Assembly (NCBI RefSeq): GCF_003121625.1
Contig: NZ_QDDJ01000019.1
Coordinates: forward strand, 48,583-112,582
Length of the DNA stretch: 64,000 nt
Source: Ornithinimicrobium cavernae
Lineage (GTDB): Bacteria; Actinomycetota; Actinomycetes; Actinomycetales; Dermatophilaceae
Reading direction: 5' to 3'
Below, piece after piece: positions 34,681 through 43,315 of the stretch. Every line of letters begins with the position of its first letter. The first letter of the stretch is position 1. Both the position numbers and the translations under genes were made by a program. The notes below the pieces were generated by a model, which searched no databases, was not told where the DNA came from, and saw only the letters and a program-made list of their open reading frames with translations.

Positions 34681-35503
34681 GTGACCCGGCTCCCGCCTCC
34701 TCGCCCCGCGCGCCGGGCGGTGCTGGAGGGCGGCCTCCTCGCCCTCGCGGGTGCGGCTGGACTCTCCGGATGCGGCTCGCCCCGTGGTGACCTGGCCCCG
34801 GTCGAGGAGGGCCGGCTGATCACGGCCCACTGGCCCGGGGTGGAACCGCGCTGGATGCTGGCGCTGCCCGAGGCGGCCAGCGCGACGGTGATCGCGCTGC
34901 ACGGCTACGGCGGGGACGCGGGGTGGTGGTTCGACCCGCCGCTCGCGCCGAGCACCGCGCAGCGGCTCGGGATCGCCGTGGCGGCCGTCGACGGTGGCAA
35001 CAGCTACTGGCACGCCCGAGCGGACGGCACCGACACCGGCACGATGGTGATCGACGACCTGCTGCCCGTGCTCGAGCGTGCCGGTGCGCCCGTCGACCGG
35101 GTGGGACTGACGGGCTTCTCGATGGGTGGCTACGGCGCGCTCCTGCTCGCCACCCGGTTGCCGCGCGAACGCGTCCTGGGTGTGGCCGCGGTGAGCGCCG
35201 CGGTCTACCTCTCCGCGGCCGAGGCGGCGCCCGGAGCCTTCGATGACGCCCACGACTTCGCGCGGCACGACCTCTTCGAGCGGGTCGGCGCGCTGCGGGC
35301 TGCCCGTCTGGCTGGCCTGCGGCGACGACGACAGCTTTGCCGAGACCAACCGGGCGCTCGCCGACCAGCTGCCCCGGGCCGTCACGCAGTTCGACGACGG
35401 CGGTCACGACCGGGACTACCTCGAGGCCCACTGGCCCCGGGGCGCGGAGTTCCTGTCCGACACGCCGATCGCGCAGTATCCCGAGATATCAGAAAGCCCC
35501 TAG
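34681..35503 (+). pseudogene. Lipoprotein alpha/beta-hydrolase (esterase) with +1 frameshift
   Basis: The first frame encodes a signal sequence with lipobox LSGC, IALHGYGGDAGWWFDPPL and the nucleophile motif GFSMGGYGAL, then turns into Arg-rich nonsense after about base 35296. The second frame resumes the fold (LPVWLACGDDDSFAETN, DDGGHDRDYLEAHWP) with the missing acid Asp and catalytic His. Skipping one G in the GGG at 35297-35299 restores one reading frame. It is either a real 1-base insertion or a sequencing error. GTG 34681 is preferred (CAGAAT 7 bases upstream). Confidence 0.8.
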
Positions 35504-35524
35504 ATAGCCGGATACGCTCCGATC

Positions 35525-36736
35525 GTGGACCCGATCCGTAACCCTTATGCCCCTGGTGCCGGGCAGCGCCCGCCCGAGCTCGCCGGCCGCGACGAGCAGC
35601 TCGACCGCTTCCACGTGGTCCTCGAGCGGATCCAGCGGGGGCGACCGGAGCGCTCGATGATCCTCACCGGTCTGCGCGGGGTCGGCAAGACGGTGCTCCT
35701 CAACGCCCTCCGCTCGACCGCCGTGCGGTCCCGGTGGGGGACCGGCAAGTACGAGGCACGCCCCGACCAGGGGATGCGTCGGCCGACGGCGGCCGCCCTG
35801 CACATGGCGGTGCGCGAGCTGGGCCACCCGCAGGGCGAGGAGGTCGACCACGTCCTCGGCGTGATCAAGGCCTTCGCGCAGAAGGACCAGCCCGGGTCGA
35901 AGCTGCGGGACCGCTGGAACCCCGGCATCGACGTGCCGGCCATCACGGGACGAGCCGACTCCGGTGACATCGAGATCGATCTCGTCGAGCTGTTCACCGA
36001 TGTCGGTGGGCTCGCCGCGGACGTCGGCAAGGGGGTGGCGATCTTCATCGACGAGATGCAGGACCTCTCGCCGGAGGACATCTCGGCGATCTGCGCCGCG
36101 TGCCACGAGCTGTCCCAGTCGGCCCTGCCGGTGATCGTCGTCGGGGCCGGTCTGCCGCACCTGCCCGCGGTGCTCTCGGCGAGCAAGTCCTACTCCGAGC
36201 GGCTGTTCCGCTACAGCCGGATCGACCGGCTCGACCGCGACAATGCCGAGAAGGCCCTGCGGATGCCGGCCCAGGACGAGGACGCCGACTTCACGCCGGA
36301 GGCTCTCGACGCCCTGTATGCCGCGACCGGTGGGTATCCGTACTTCATCCAGGCCTACGGCAAGGCCGTCTGGGACCACGCGCCCGAGACGCCGATCACC
36401 GCCGAGGACGTGCGGGTCGCCTCACCCGAGGCGGAGGAGGAGCTGGCCGTCGGCTTCTTCGGGTCGCGCTATGAGCGGGCCACGCCGGGGGAGCGGGAGT
36501 ACCTGCGCGCCATGGCCGACCTCGGCGCGCAGGCGGCCGCGGAGGACCCGGAGTCCGTCGACGTCGTCGAGTCGGTGCCGACCGCCGACGTCGCGGCCCA
36601 CCTGGACCGCAAACCGCAGTCGCTCTCACCGGCTCGCGACGCGCTCTTGAAGAAGGGCCTGATCTACTCCGGCGAGCGCGGGCGTATCGCCTTCACCGTG
36701 CCGCACTTCGGGCGGTACCTGCGCGCCCAGGCGTAA
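35525..36736 (+). CDS. AAA/STAND-like ATP-binding protein
   Basis: 403 residues. Walker A is GLRGVGKTVLL; Walker B is VAIFIDEMQDL; a sensor-1-like VIVVGAGLPHLP follows. The C-terminal 90 residues (YLRAMADLGAQ, SLSPARDALLKKGLI, IAFTVPHFGRYL) look like a winged helix, as in Orc1/STAND-type archaeal and bacterial ATPases. A DNA- or protein-remodelling role is likely but unknown. TACGCT (35513-35518) is 6 bases before the GTG, so the message is probably leaderless. It borders a toxin-antitoxin pair. Confidence 0.8.
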   Translation: MDPIRNPYAPGAGQRPPELAGRDEQLDRFHVVLERIQRGRPERSMILTGLRGVGKTVLLNALRSTAVRSRWGTGKYEARPDQGMRRPTAAALHMAVRELGHPQGEEVDHVLGVIKAFAQKDQPGSKLRDRWNPGIDVPAITGRADSGDIEIDLVELFTDVGGLAADVGKGVAIFIDEMQDLSPEDISAICAACHELSQSALPVIVVGAGLPHLPAVLSASKSYSERLFRYSRIDRLDRDNAEKALRMPAQDEDADFTPEALDALYAATGGYPYFIQAYGKAVWDHAPETPITAEDVRVASPEAEEELAVGFFGSRYERATPGEREYLRAMADLGAQAAAEDPESVDVVESVPTADVAAHLDRKPQSLSPARDALLKKGLIYSGERGRIAFTVPHFGRYLRAQA

Positions 36737-36888
36737 CCCGCTGCCAACAGGGGATTCTGCGCCACCCTGAAGAGTTCGCGACTGCCTGCGACAGATCGGC
36801 GCTTCGGGGGTGGACCCTGCGAGGCATGCGGTGGAACTCGCGCGGATGAGGCCACGACCCAAGCGCCCGCCGCGGCAAGAGCGGAACA

Positions 36889-36924
36889 TTGACGGCTCAC
36901 AGAATGTGGCTACACTTGTGGCTA
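36889..36924 (+). promoter_or_regulatory. Toxin-antitoxin promoter with repeated operator
   Basis: TTGACG (36889-36894) and TACACT (36911-36916) are 16 bases apart, with the antitoxin ATG only 7 bases after the -10 box. TGTGGCTA is repeated directly at 36905-36912 and 36917-36924, the first as part of TGT-N4-ACA. The overlap fits autorepression by a Phd/YefM antitoxin. Confidence 0.6.
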
Positions 36925-37205
36925 TGAGTGTGGACGCTGCAATGGCCCTACGGGATGTGAAGAACCGCCTGTCCGAGGTCGTAGACCAGGTTGAGCGTGA
37001 GCATGACAGGGTCGTCATCACCCGCCACGGCAAGCCGGCAGCGGTCGTCATCAGCACCGATGACCTGGCTTCCCTGGAAGAGACCTTGGAAGTCATGAGC
37101 CGGCCGAAGCTCATGGCGCAGGTCCGGGACAGTCTCACTGAGCTCGCCGCCGGCGAAGCGGAGGTTCTGGGCAAGGAAGAGATCCTCGGGACGCTGCGCG
37201 ACTGA
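36924..37205 (+). CDS. Phd/YefM-family antitoxin
   Basis: 93 residues. The N-terminal DNA-binding half has the family pattern (LRDVKNRLSEVVDQV, VVITRHGKPAAVVIS); the acidic C-terminal half should bind the toxin. ATG 36924 directly follows a promoter with repeated half-sites and is favoured over an upstream in-frame ATG at 36810. It is coupled to the toxin by a TGATG overlap. Confidence 0.88.
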   Translation: MSVDAAMALRDVKNRLSEVVDQVEREHDRVVITRHGKPAAVVISTDDLASLEETLEVMSRPKLMAQVRDSLTELAAGEAEVLGKEEILGTLRD

Positions 37206-37462
37206 TGGCCAACGCGTACGAGGTCGCGTGGACCCCTACCGCAAAGCGCGCACTCCAGCGACTTCCCGAGAAGGTCGCGACGGCGGCCATCGAGTTCATC
37301 TACGGCCCCCTGGCCAGTAACCCCCAACGCGTCGGCAAAGCGTTGCGCCTCAATCTTGAGGGGCTCCACAGCGCACGCCGCGGCGACTACCGGATCATCT
37401 ACCGGATCGACACGCGCGTCACCATCACCGCTATCGAGCACCGCGCTGACGTCTATCGGTGA
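37205..37462 (+). CDS. relE: RelE/ParE-family toxin
   Basis: 85 residues. LQRLPEKVATAAIEFIYGPL, KALRLNLEGLHSARRGDYRIIYRID and the C-terminal EHRADVYR are classical RelE features; the basic residues of the GDYRIIY segment and the terminal Arg match mRNA-cleaving RelE rather than gyrase-binding ParE. It overlaps the antitoxin stop by one base. Intact and probably active. Confidence 0.88.
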   Translation: MANAYEVAWTPTAKRALQRLPEKVATAAIEFIYGPLASNPQRVGKALRLNLEGLHSARRGDYRIIYRIDTRVTITAIEHRADVYR

Positions 37463-37513
37463 CATACCGTCCGCGGCAGCTCAGGACGTTCCTGAGGGAC
37501 GTAGAGTCGAGTT

Positions 37514-38188
37514 GTGGAGAGCGCCCTCCTGTTGCCCAGCCCGCTGCTGCCGGTGTCGGCCTATGGCGGGCTTGCCGCGTCACTGGTGCAGGCAGGCGCC
37601 GACGTCACGGTGGCGTCGGTTACATCCGGGGAGGCCGCTGACGCCAGGACCCTCGTACGGACCTGGGCAGCGTTGGCGGGCCCAGGCGCGACCCTGATTG
37701 CCCACAGCAACGCCGGCTACCTCGCACCCGCGGTCAGGGACCTTGCGGGCAGGGGCGGGCGCGTGATCTTCATGGACGCCGCACTTCCTCCGGAGTCCGG
37801 GCCAACACTCCTCGCGCCGAGCCAGTTCCGCGACCACATCTCGAGCCTGGCTAGTGATGACGGCCAGCTCCCGCCTTGGACCCGTTGGTGGTCCCTTGAG
37901 GACCTGGACGGTGTCATCCCGGCGGACAGGTTCGACGAGCTCGATCGTGACTGTCCCCGGCTGCCGGTGAGTTACTTCGACGCTCAGATAGTTGCGCCCC
38001 AAGGGTGGGTTGATGCACCCAACGCCTACTTGGCCTTCGGGAGTACCTATGCGGAGGAGCTCGCCTTCGCGCAGAAAAGCGGGTGGCCGTACACGGTGGT
38101 CGCCGGCGGTCACCTGCACTTCCTCTTCGACCCAGCAACCGTCGCTGCCGACGTCCTGAAACTCACCGAGAGACTGTCACGAGCCTGA
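37514..38188 (+). CDS. Putative alpha/beta hydrolase
   Basis: 224 residues. LIAHSNAGYLAPAV holds a nucleophile-elbow-like Ser (H-S-N-A-G) and the C-terminal VVAGGHLHFLFDP holds a His near the expected catalytic place, so a serine hydrolase is plausible. The acidic partner is not obvious. TAGAGT (37502-37507) is 6 bases before GTG, a leaderless start. It follows the toxin and precedes a large palindromic element. Substrate unknown. Confidence 0.7.
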   Translation: MESALLLPSPLLPVSAYGGLAASLVQAGADVTVASVTSGEAADARTLVRTWAALAGPGATLIAHSNAGYLAPAVRDLAGRGGRVIFMDAALPPESGPTLLAPSQFRDHISSLASDDGQLPPWTRWWSLEDLDGVIPADRFDELDRDCPRLPVSYFDAQIVAPQGWVDAPNAYLAFGSTYAEELAFAQKSGWPYTVVAGGHLHFLFDPATVAADVLKLTERLSRA

Positions 38189-38225
38189 GCGCGGCAGATG
38201 CGGATACGACCGTGTGGGCGGCGCG

Positions 38226-38307
38226 GATGTCGTCTTGGAGCCGCGCATCGTTCTCAGAGCGTGAAATAGCCGGCTCGAAGAACGCTTGGCGGCTCCAAGA
38301 CGACATC
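38226..38307. repeat. 82-bp palindromic element with perfect 19-bp arms
   Basis: Bases 38226-38244 (GATGTCGTCTTGGAGCCGC) are the exact reverse complement of 38289-38307. Pairing continues imperfectly inward through CGTTCT and GAGC (to about 38261 and 38272). The folded form would be a long hairpin with a loop near 38262-38271. Both strands can be read as a similar peptide (MSSWSR...LQDDI), a by-product of the symmetry. It may be a small non-autonomous mobile element or a structured terminator after the hydrolase gene. Confidence 0.75.
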
Positions 38308-38574
38308 GGAGCCCGAAGGAGCACGTCCGACACTCGGTATATGCGGGCGGATGCGCCGCCCTTCATCTGGTCCAACGAGCGCTGATCTGCTGGGTGGTAT
38401 GACGCTTCATCGCTGACAGTCATGGAGACGTGATCCAACTCTGCGTGACGTCCGCGGTCACCGACCTCGGCCTCCACTGGTTCCGACGGGCGGGGTCAAG
38501 GCTGCCTTCGGCACCTCAGGGTGCGGATTCCGACGACTGCGTGAACAGCGTCCGGTGGTGCTCGAGACGCTCGC

Positions 38575-38866
38575 GACCTCACGGCTCCCGACGTGCAGCG
38601 TCAGCGGTCGAGCCATCGCCACGTCGGGCAGGGTGATGGTCAGTTCGCACAGTGGCGCGGTGGTCTCCGGTCCCGCCATCCCGAGAACAGCAGACCGCTG
38701 TGCCTCGCCGTGTTCGCGGAGCCCCTCGATGGCTGTCGGGTGCGCATGGGCGGGCAGGCCCGCCAGCGACTCGAGGGCGAAGCAGTGGTCCCACTGGGCG
38801 TGGGTGATGACCACGCCGCCGAGCCGGTCGCCACCCGCCTCGATCGCCTCGCACGGCCGTGGCGTG
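38575..38866 (-). pseudogene. Truncated metallo-beta-lactamase-fold hydrolase remnant
   Basis: The minus strand encodes GGVVITHAQWDHCFALESL, a metal-binding HxHxDH-type motif with Gln at the second position, then ESLAGLPAHAHPTAIEGL and LTLHVGSREV, where homology stops. The 5' part of the fold is missing at the junction with the GntR 3' end and the 3' part is out of frame. No start codon or ribosome site is convincing. A decayed gene fragment. Confidence 0.6.
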
Positions 38867-38867
38867 G

Positions 38868-39632
38868 TCAGAGCAGCAGCCGCAACCGCTCGCGCTCGTC
38901 CTCGGGGAGCATCGGCGCATAGACCTCGTAGAGGGTGGCGCGGGACAGGCGTGCCGCCTCGTCCCCGTCGCCGTCCCGGATCCGCTGCAGGATCTCCTCG
39001 TGCACGGCGATGAACTGGGCCCGGGTCGCCTCGGCGCCCTCCGTGGCCGTGGCCACCCGGGTCGCGACCAGCTCCTCGATGGCCTGCTCGACGACCCGCC
39101 CGATCACGCTGAGCATGACGTTGCCCGAGGCCCGGGCGATGGCGGCGTGGAAGCTCCAGTCGTTGCGGGCGAACTCCTCCGGCGACGTGGAGGAGTCTTG
39201 CATCCCGCGCAGGCTCGCCTCCATCTCGAGGAGGTCCTCCTCGGTGCGCAGCCGTGCCGCGAGCCGGTTGGCCGTGGAGCCGGTCATCATGCGGTACTGC
39301 ACCAGGTCCACCAGTCCGGTCTGCTCCAGCTTGACCGCACCGATCAGGGCGCGACGCAGGCCGGCGGTCGAGCTCGAGACGCGCGGTCCCTTCGGGCTGC
39401 CGTGGACGGTCTCGACCAGGCCCAGGCTCTCGAGGACGCGCAGCGCCTCCCGGATCGTGGAGCGTCCGACCCCGAACTGCGCGACGAGGTTGCGCTCGGA
39501 CGGCAGGTGGTCCCCGGGGCGCAGGCGTTGCTCGTGGATGGCCTGCTCGATCTGCTCCACGACCTGCTCATACGCCCGTGATCGCTCCACCTCTTGGAAC
39601 ACCCGCGACTCCTTCCGGACCCTGCCGCCCAC
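38868..39632 (-). CDS. FadR-subfamily GntR regulator (FCD domain)
   Basis: 254 residues. The HTH is clear (LRPGDHLPSERNLVAQFGVG, RSTIREALRVLESLGLV). The C-terminal FCD domain carries NDWSFHAAIARASGN with its metal-binding Asp/His and further conserved His residues (AVHEEI). It is divergent from the polyamine-type transporter operon, with a perfect palindrome between. It probably represses that operon until a carboxylate ligand binds. The GTG start has AAGGAA close upstream. Confidence 0.88.
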   Translation of the reverse strand: MGGRVRKESRVFQEVERSRAYEQVVEQIEQAIHEQRLRPGDHLPSERNLVAQFGVGRSTIREALRVLESLGLVETVHGSPKGPRVSSSTAGLRRALIGAVKLEQTGLVDLVQYRMMTGSTANRLAARLRTEEDLLEMEASLRGMQDSSTSPEEFARNDWSFHAAIARASGNVMLSVIGRVVEQAIEELVATRVATATEGAEATRAQFIAVHEEILQRIRDGDGDEAARLSRATLYEVYAPMLPEDERERLRLLL

Positions 39633-39696
39633 GGCTTCCTTGCCGTCGGAGGGGTTGACAAGGGATCACTCTGCCACGAAACTGGCACGACTTCGA

Positions 39697-39715
39697 CTAC
39701 TGGTCTGACCAGTAG
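39697..39715. promoter_or_regulatory. 19-bp perfect palindrome, FadR-type operator
   Basis: CTACTGGTC-T-GACCAGTAG lies in the gap between the GntR gene and the transporter operon. The centre TGGTCTGACCA fits the FadR-group consensus TNGTNNNACNA. Very likely the site of the adjacent regulator. Confidence 0.8.
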
Positions 39716-39747
39716 CTCACCGGACAACGATGTGATGGAGCCGAAGG

Positions 39748-40866
39748 TTGAGTCAGATCTCGGAACAGCGGGCGGAGCCCGGGCGGCCCGACACGGGCGC
39801 AGGCGCTGTCGTCGTCGAGTTCGACGGAGTGACCCAGAGCTACGGGGCTCACCAGGTCCTTCACGACTTCAGCCTGCAGGTCACGCGGGGCGAGCTCGTG
39901 GCGCTGCTCGGTCCCAGTGGCAGCGGCAAGACCACGGCGCTGCGCATCCTGGCCGGCTTCCTCACACCCGACTCCGGTCGGGTGCGCCTGGACGGCAAGG
40001 ACGTCACGCGAACCGCCCCCAACAAGCGCGGCATCGGCCTCGTCTTCCAGAGCTATGCCCTCTTCCCGCACCTGACGGTCGAGCAGAACATCGCCTACCC
40101 CCTGAAGGTGCAGGGCACCCGGCGCGAGCAGGTCCGCACCCGGGTGACGGAGCTGCTCGAGCTGGTCCGCCTCGACGGCCAGGGGCACAAGAAGCCGGCG
40201 CGTCTCTCAGGCGGTCAGCAGCAGCGGGTGGCCCTGGCCCGGGCGCTGGCGATGGGACCGGAGGTCCTGCTCCTGGACGAACCGCTGTCCAACCTCGATG
40301 CGAACCTGCGACGGGATGTCGGTGAGGAGATCCGGCGGCTGCAGCAGCGCACCGGCACGACCGCCATCATGGTCACCCACGACCGCCAGGAGGCGTTCGG
40401 GATGGCCGACCGGATCGCCGTGCTGCGCGGTGGGCGGATCGAGCAGCTCGGGACTCCCCGCGAGCTGTACACCACGCCGGCCACGCCCTTCATGGCCCGG
40501 TTCGTCGGAGAGGCCAACCTGATCCCGGGCACCGTCGAGCGGTCCGACGGCGGTCTGGCGTGGGTGCGCACGGCGGCCGGCACGCTCCCCGGCCGGGGCC
40601 AGGCCGTGGCGGGGGAGTCGGCCCAGCTGCTCGTGCGTCCCGAGGACCTGCACCTCGTGTCCGGGACCGAGGACGGTCCGCGGCTGCAGGGCCGGGTGGT
40701 GGACACGTTCTACTACGGCAGCAGCCTGGTGGCCGAGGTCGAGACGGCCGGGGTGGTGCTGACGGTGGATCTGCCGGGCTCGACGCCGGCTCCGGCGCAG
40801 GAGTCCGTCGTCACGCTCGGTTACAGCCCGGAGGTGGCGGTGCTCGTGCCGGGCGGTGACACATGA
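39748..40866 (+). CDS. Polyamine-type ABC transporter ATP-binding protein (PotA-like)
   Basis: 372 residues. Walker A GPSGSGKTTAL, Q-loop VFQSYALFPHLTVEQN, signature [15 protein letters not shown], Walker B LLLDEPLSNLD and a C-terminal TOBE domain are all present, as in PotA/FbpC. The chosen start is TTG, with GGAG 7 bases upstream; no better start precedes the nucleotide-binding domain. Its stop overlaps the first permease. It energises import of the operon's unknown solute. Confidence 0.88.
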   Translation: MSQISEQRAEPGRPDTGAGAVVVEFDGVTQSYGAHQVLHDFSLQVTRGELVALLGPSGSGKTTALRILAGFLTPDSGRVRLDGKDVTRTAPNKRGIGLVFQSYALFPHLTVEQNIAYPLKVQGTRREQVRTRVTELLELVRLDGQGHKKPARLSGGQQQRVALARALAMGPEVLLLDEPLSNLDANLRRDVGEEIRRLQQRTGTTAIMVTHDRQEAFGMADRIAVLRGGRIEQLGTPRELYTTPATPFMARFVGEANLIPGTVERSDGGLAWVRTAAGTLPGRGQAVAGESAQLLVRPEDLHLVSGTEDGPRLQGRVVDTFYYGSSLVAEVETAGVVLTVDLPGSTPAPAQESVVTLGYSPEVAVLVPGGDT

Positions 40867-41765
40867 CGGCGGTGGTCCCCGACGCGTCGCGGGCGGGCTC
40901 ACGGAAGGCGAAGGGATCGGCCTACCAGCCGGTGGGTCGCGGCACCTTCCTGCTCCTGCTGACCCCGCTGCTCCTCGTCTTCGCCTTCGGTTTTGCCTAC
41001 CCGCTCCTCACGGTCGGCAGGTTCGCCTTCGACCGGTTCGAGTCCGCCGTCGGGCAGATCCCGGCCTGGTCGACCGAGCAGTTCTCGGCGATCTTGGGCA
41101 CCGAGGTCTACCGCGACCTGCTGGTGCGGACCCTGCTCCTGGCGCTCGTCACGACCCTGGTGTCGATCCTGATCTGCTACCCCCTGGCGCTGGCGATCAC
41201 GCGTGGACCGCGGCGGCTGCGCGGCATCCTGATGGCGCTGACCCTGATGCCGATGCTCACCAGCGTCGTGGTGAAGACCTTCGGCTGGACGGTGCTGCTG
41301 AGCCGGGAGGGGTTCCTCCAGGGGGTGCTGGACTCGCTCGGGATCCCCGTGCAGCTGCTATTCACCCCGCTGGGTGTGGTCATCGGCCTGGTCCACACCT
41401 ACATGCCGTTCATGGCGCTGAGCCTGGTCGCGGCCCTGGCCAGAATCGACCGGCGGACCGAGGAGGCTGCCACCTCCCTCGGCTCCGGTCCGCTCGGCGT
41501 CTTCTTCAAGGTCACGCTCCCGCAGACCCGCAACGGGCTGGCCGCCGGCATGGTGCTCACCTTCGTCACGAGCATGAGCGCACTGGTCACACCCCAGCTG
41601 CTGGGTGGCGGGCGGGTCAACACCCTGGTCACGGTCATCTACACCCAGGCCACCTCGGCACAGAACTGGCCGCTGGCCTCGGCGCTGGGCCTGGTGCTCC
41701 TGGCGATCACCTTCCTGATCCTGCTCCTGAACTCGGTGGTGATGGGCCGTGGCTCCCGGAACTAG
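40863..41765 (+). CDS. Polyamine-type ABC transporter permease (PotB-like)
   Basis: 300 residues with six membrane segments. The EAA loop reads RRTEEAATSLGSGPLGVFF, and the conserved LPQTRNGLAAGM follows. Start ATG overlaps the ATPase stop (ATGA). It should pair with the next gene to form the channel for a putrescine-, spermidine- or opine-like substrate. Confidence 0.88.
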   Translation: MTAVVPDASRAGSRKAKGSAYQPVGRGTFLLLLTPLLLVFAFGFAYPLLTVGRFAFDRFESAVGQIPAWSTEQFSAILGTEVYRDLLVRTLLLALVTTLVSILICYPLALAITRGPRRLRGILMALTLMPMLTSVVVKTFGWTVLLSREGFLQGVLDSLGIPVQLLFTPLGVVIGLVHTYMPFMALSLVAALARIDRRTEEAATSLGSGPLGVFFKVTLPQTRNGLAAGMVLTFVTSMSALVTPQLLGGGRVNTLVTVIYTQATSAQNWPLASALGLVLLAITFLILLLNSVVMGRGSRN

Positions 41766-42543
41766 GCCCGTCAGGGTGGCGATGTGGGCGACCGTGCTGG
41801 CCGTCCTCGCCTTCATCGTCGCGCCGCTCGCCGTCGTGGTGGCCAGCTCGTTCACCGCGACCGGCTACCTCGCCTTCCCGCCCGAGGGGTTCTCCCTGGA
41901 GTGGTACGGCGCGGCGGCCCGGAACAGCACCTTCGTCGACTCCTTCCTCACCAGCCTGCAGCTGGCGCTGGCGGTCGCCGCGATCTGCGCCCTGGTCAGC
42001 ATCCCCGCGTCCTACGCCATCGCCCGGCACCCGGGTCGGACCGCCACGCTGCTGGAGCAGGTGTTCCTCTCGCCCCTGATGCTGCCAGCGGTCGTCTTCG
42101 GGCTCGGCCTGCTCTTCGTGCTGTCGGCGCTGGGCTACCGCGGCACCTTCGTCGGTGGGCTCCTCGGCCACGTCATCATCGCCTCACCCTTCGTCATCCG
42201 GTCGGTGCTGGCGGGGTTCCGGGACATGGACCCGCACCTGGAAGATGCCGCGATGTCGCTGGGGGCCAGCAGGTTGCGGGCCTTCCTCACAGTCACCCTG
42301 CCCTCGGTGCTGGGCAGCGCGATGAGCGGGCTGGTCTTCGCCTTCGTCATCTCCTTCGACGAGGCCGTGGTCACCCTGTTCCTCACCGGCCCCTCGTTCG
42401 AGACCCTGCCGGTGACGATCTTCACCTACGTGCAGTACTCCAACGACCCCACCATCGCCGCCGTCTCGACCGTGCTGATCGCGATCAGCTTCGTGCTCGT
42501 GGCGCTCACCATGCGCTCCCCGAAGGACTCCGATGACCGCTGA
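41749..42543 (+). CDS. Polyamine-type ABC transporter permease (PotC-like)
   Basis: 264 residues with six membrane segments and the EAA loop LEDAAMSLGASRLRAFLTVTLP. The GTG start overlaps the previous gene by 17 bases; an ATG at 41782 is also possible. The following SDR gene overlaps by 11 bases. Companion of the PotB-like subunit. Confidence 0.87.
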   Translation: MAPGTRPVRVAMWATVLAVLAFIVAPLAVVVASSFTATGYLAFPPEGFSLEWYGAAARNSTFVDSFLTSLQLALAVAAICALVSIPASYAIARHPGRTATLLEQVFLSPLMLPAVVFGLGLLFVLSALGYRGTFVGGLLGHVIIASPFVIRSVLAGFRDMDPHLEDAAMSLGASRLRAFLTVTLPSVLGSAMSGLVFAFVISFDEAVVTLFLTGPSFETLPVTIFTYVQYSNDPTIAAVSTVLIAISFVLVALTMRSPKDSDDR

Positions 42544-43315
42544 CCCCACGACCGGCCCCGAGCGCAAGGTCGCCGTGGTGACCGGGTCCTCCTCCGGCAT
42601 CGGGCGCGGCACGGCCGCCGTGCTCGCGGCGCGGGGCTACGACCTCGTGCTGCACGGCCTCGACGACGGTCCCGAGCTCGAGTCGGCCCGGGCCGAGGTG
42701 GAGGCGGCGGGTGCCCGGGTCGCCGCCGTGGTGGGTGACGTCCGCGAGGAGGGTATGCCGCGGCGTCTCGTCGGGTGCGCGACCGACAGTTTCGGTCGGC
42801 TCGACGCGGTCGTCAGCAACGCCGGGTCGGGGCTCACGAAGCCTTTTGCGGACCTGACCGACGACGACTGGCACACCGTGCTGTCGGTGCACCTCGACAC
42901 GGCTGTGCGCCTGGCGCGGGAGGCGGGGCCGCACCTGGCCGCCGCCCGCGGCGCGATGGTGGTGATGTCCTCGGTCGCGGCCACCCGTGCCCTCCCCGGC
43001 CGCACGGCATACGGCACGGCCAAGGCCGCCCTGGAGGGTCTCACACGGGGCCTGGCCGCCGAGTGGGCCGCGTCCGGGGTGCGGGTCAACGCCATCTCGC
43101 CGGGCACCATCCGCACCCCGTTGGTGCAGCGGAACTTTGAGCGCGGCCTCCTGGACCCCGAGGCGGTGCTGGAGCGCACACCGCTCGGGCGCTTCGGCGA
43201 GGCGGGCGAGATCGGCACCGCCGTGGCGTTCCTGCTGTCCGGCGACGCGTCCTACGTGACCGGGCAGGTGCTCGCCGTCGATGGTGGATGGTCGATCTGG
43301 GGAGGCTGGTCCTGA
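42533..43315 (+). CDS. Short-chain dehydrogenase/reductase
   Basis: 260 residues of the classical FabG type. Motifs are VVTGSSSGIGRGTAAVLAAR, SNAGSGLTK, the Ser/Tyr/Lys triad (MSSVAATRALPGRTAYGTAK) and VTGQVLAVDGGWS. It oxidises or reduces a hydroxyl/keto group with NAD(P). Embedded in the PotABC operon with 11-base and 1-base overlaps, so its substrate is probably the imported compound or a derivative. Confidence 0.88.
   Translation: MTADPTTGPERKVAVVTGSSSGIGRGTAAVLAARGYDLVLHGLDDGPELESARAEVEAAGARVAAVVGDVREEGMPRRLVGCATDSFGRLDAVVSNAGSGLTKPFADLTDDDWHTVLSVHLDTAVRLAREAGPHLAAARGAMVVMSSVAATRALPGRTAYGTAKAALEGLTRGLAAEWAASGVRVNAISPGTIRTPLVQRNFERGLLDPEAVLERTPLGRFGEAGEIGTAVAFLLSGDASYVTGQVLAVDGGWSIWGGWS

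Noticed and set aside
38083..38477. Two overlapping small open frames on opposite strands with similar peptides
   Set aside because: The similarity is produced by the palindrome at 38226-38307, not by two related genes.
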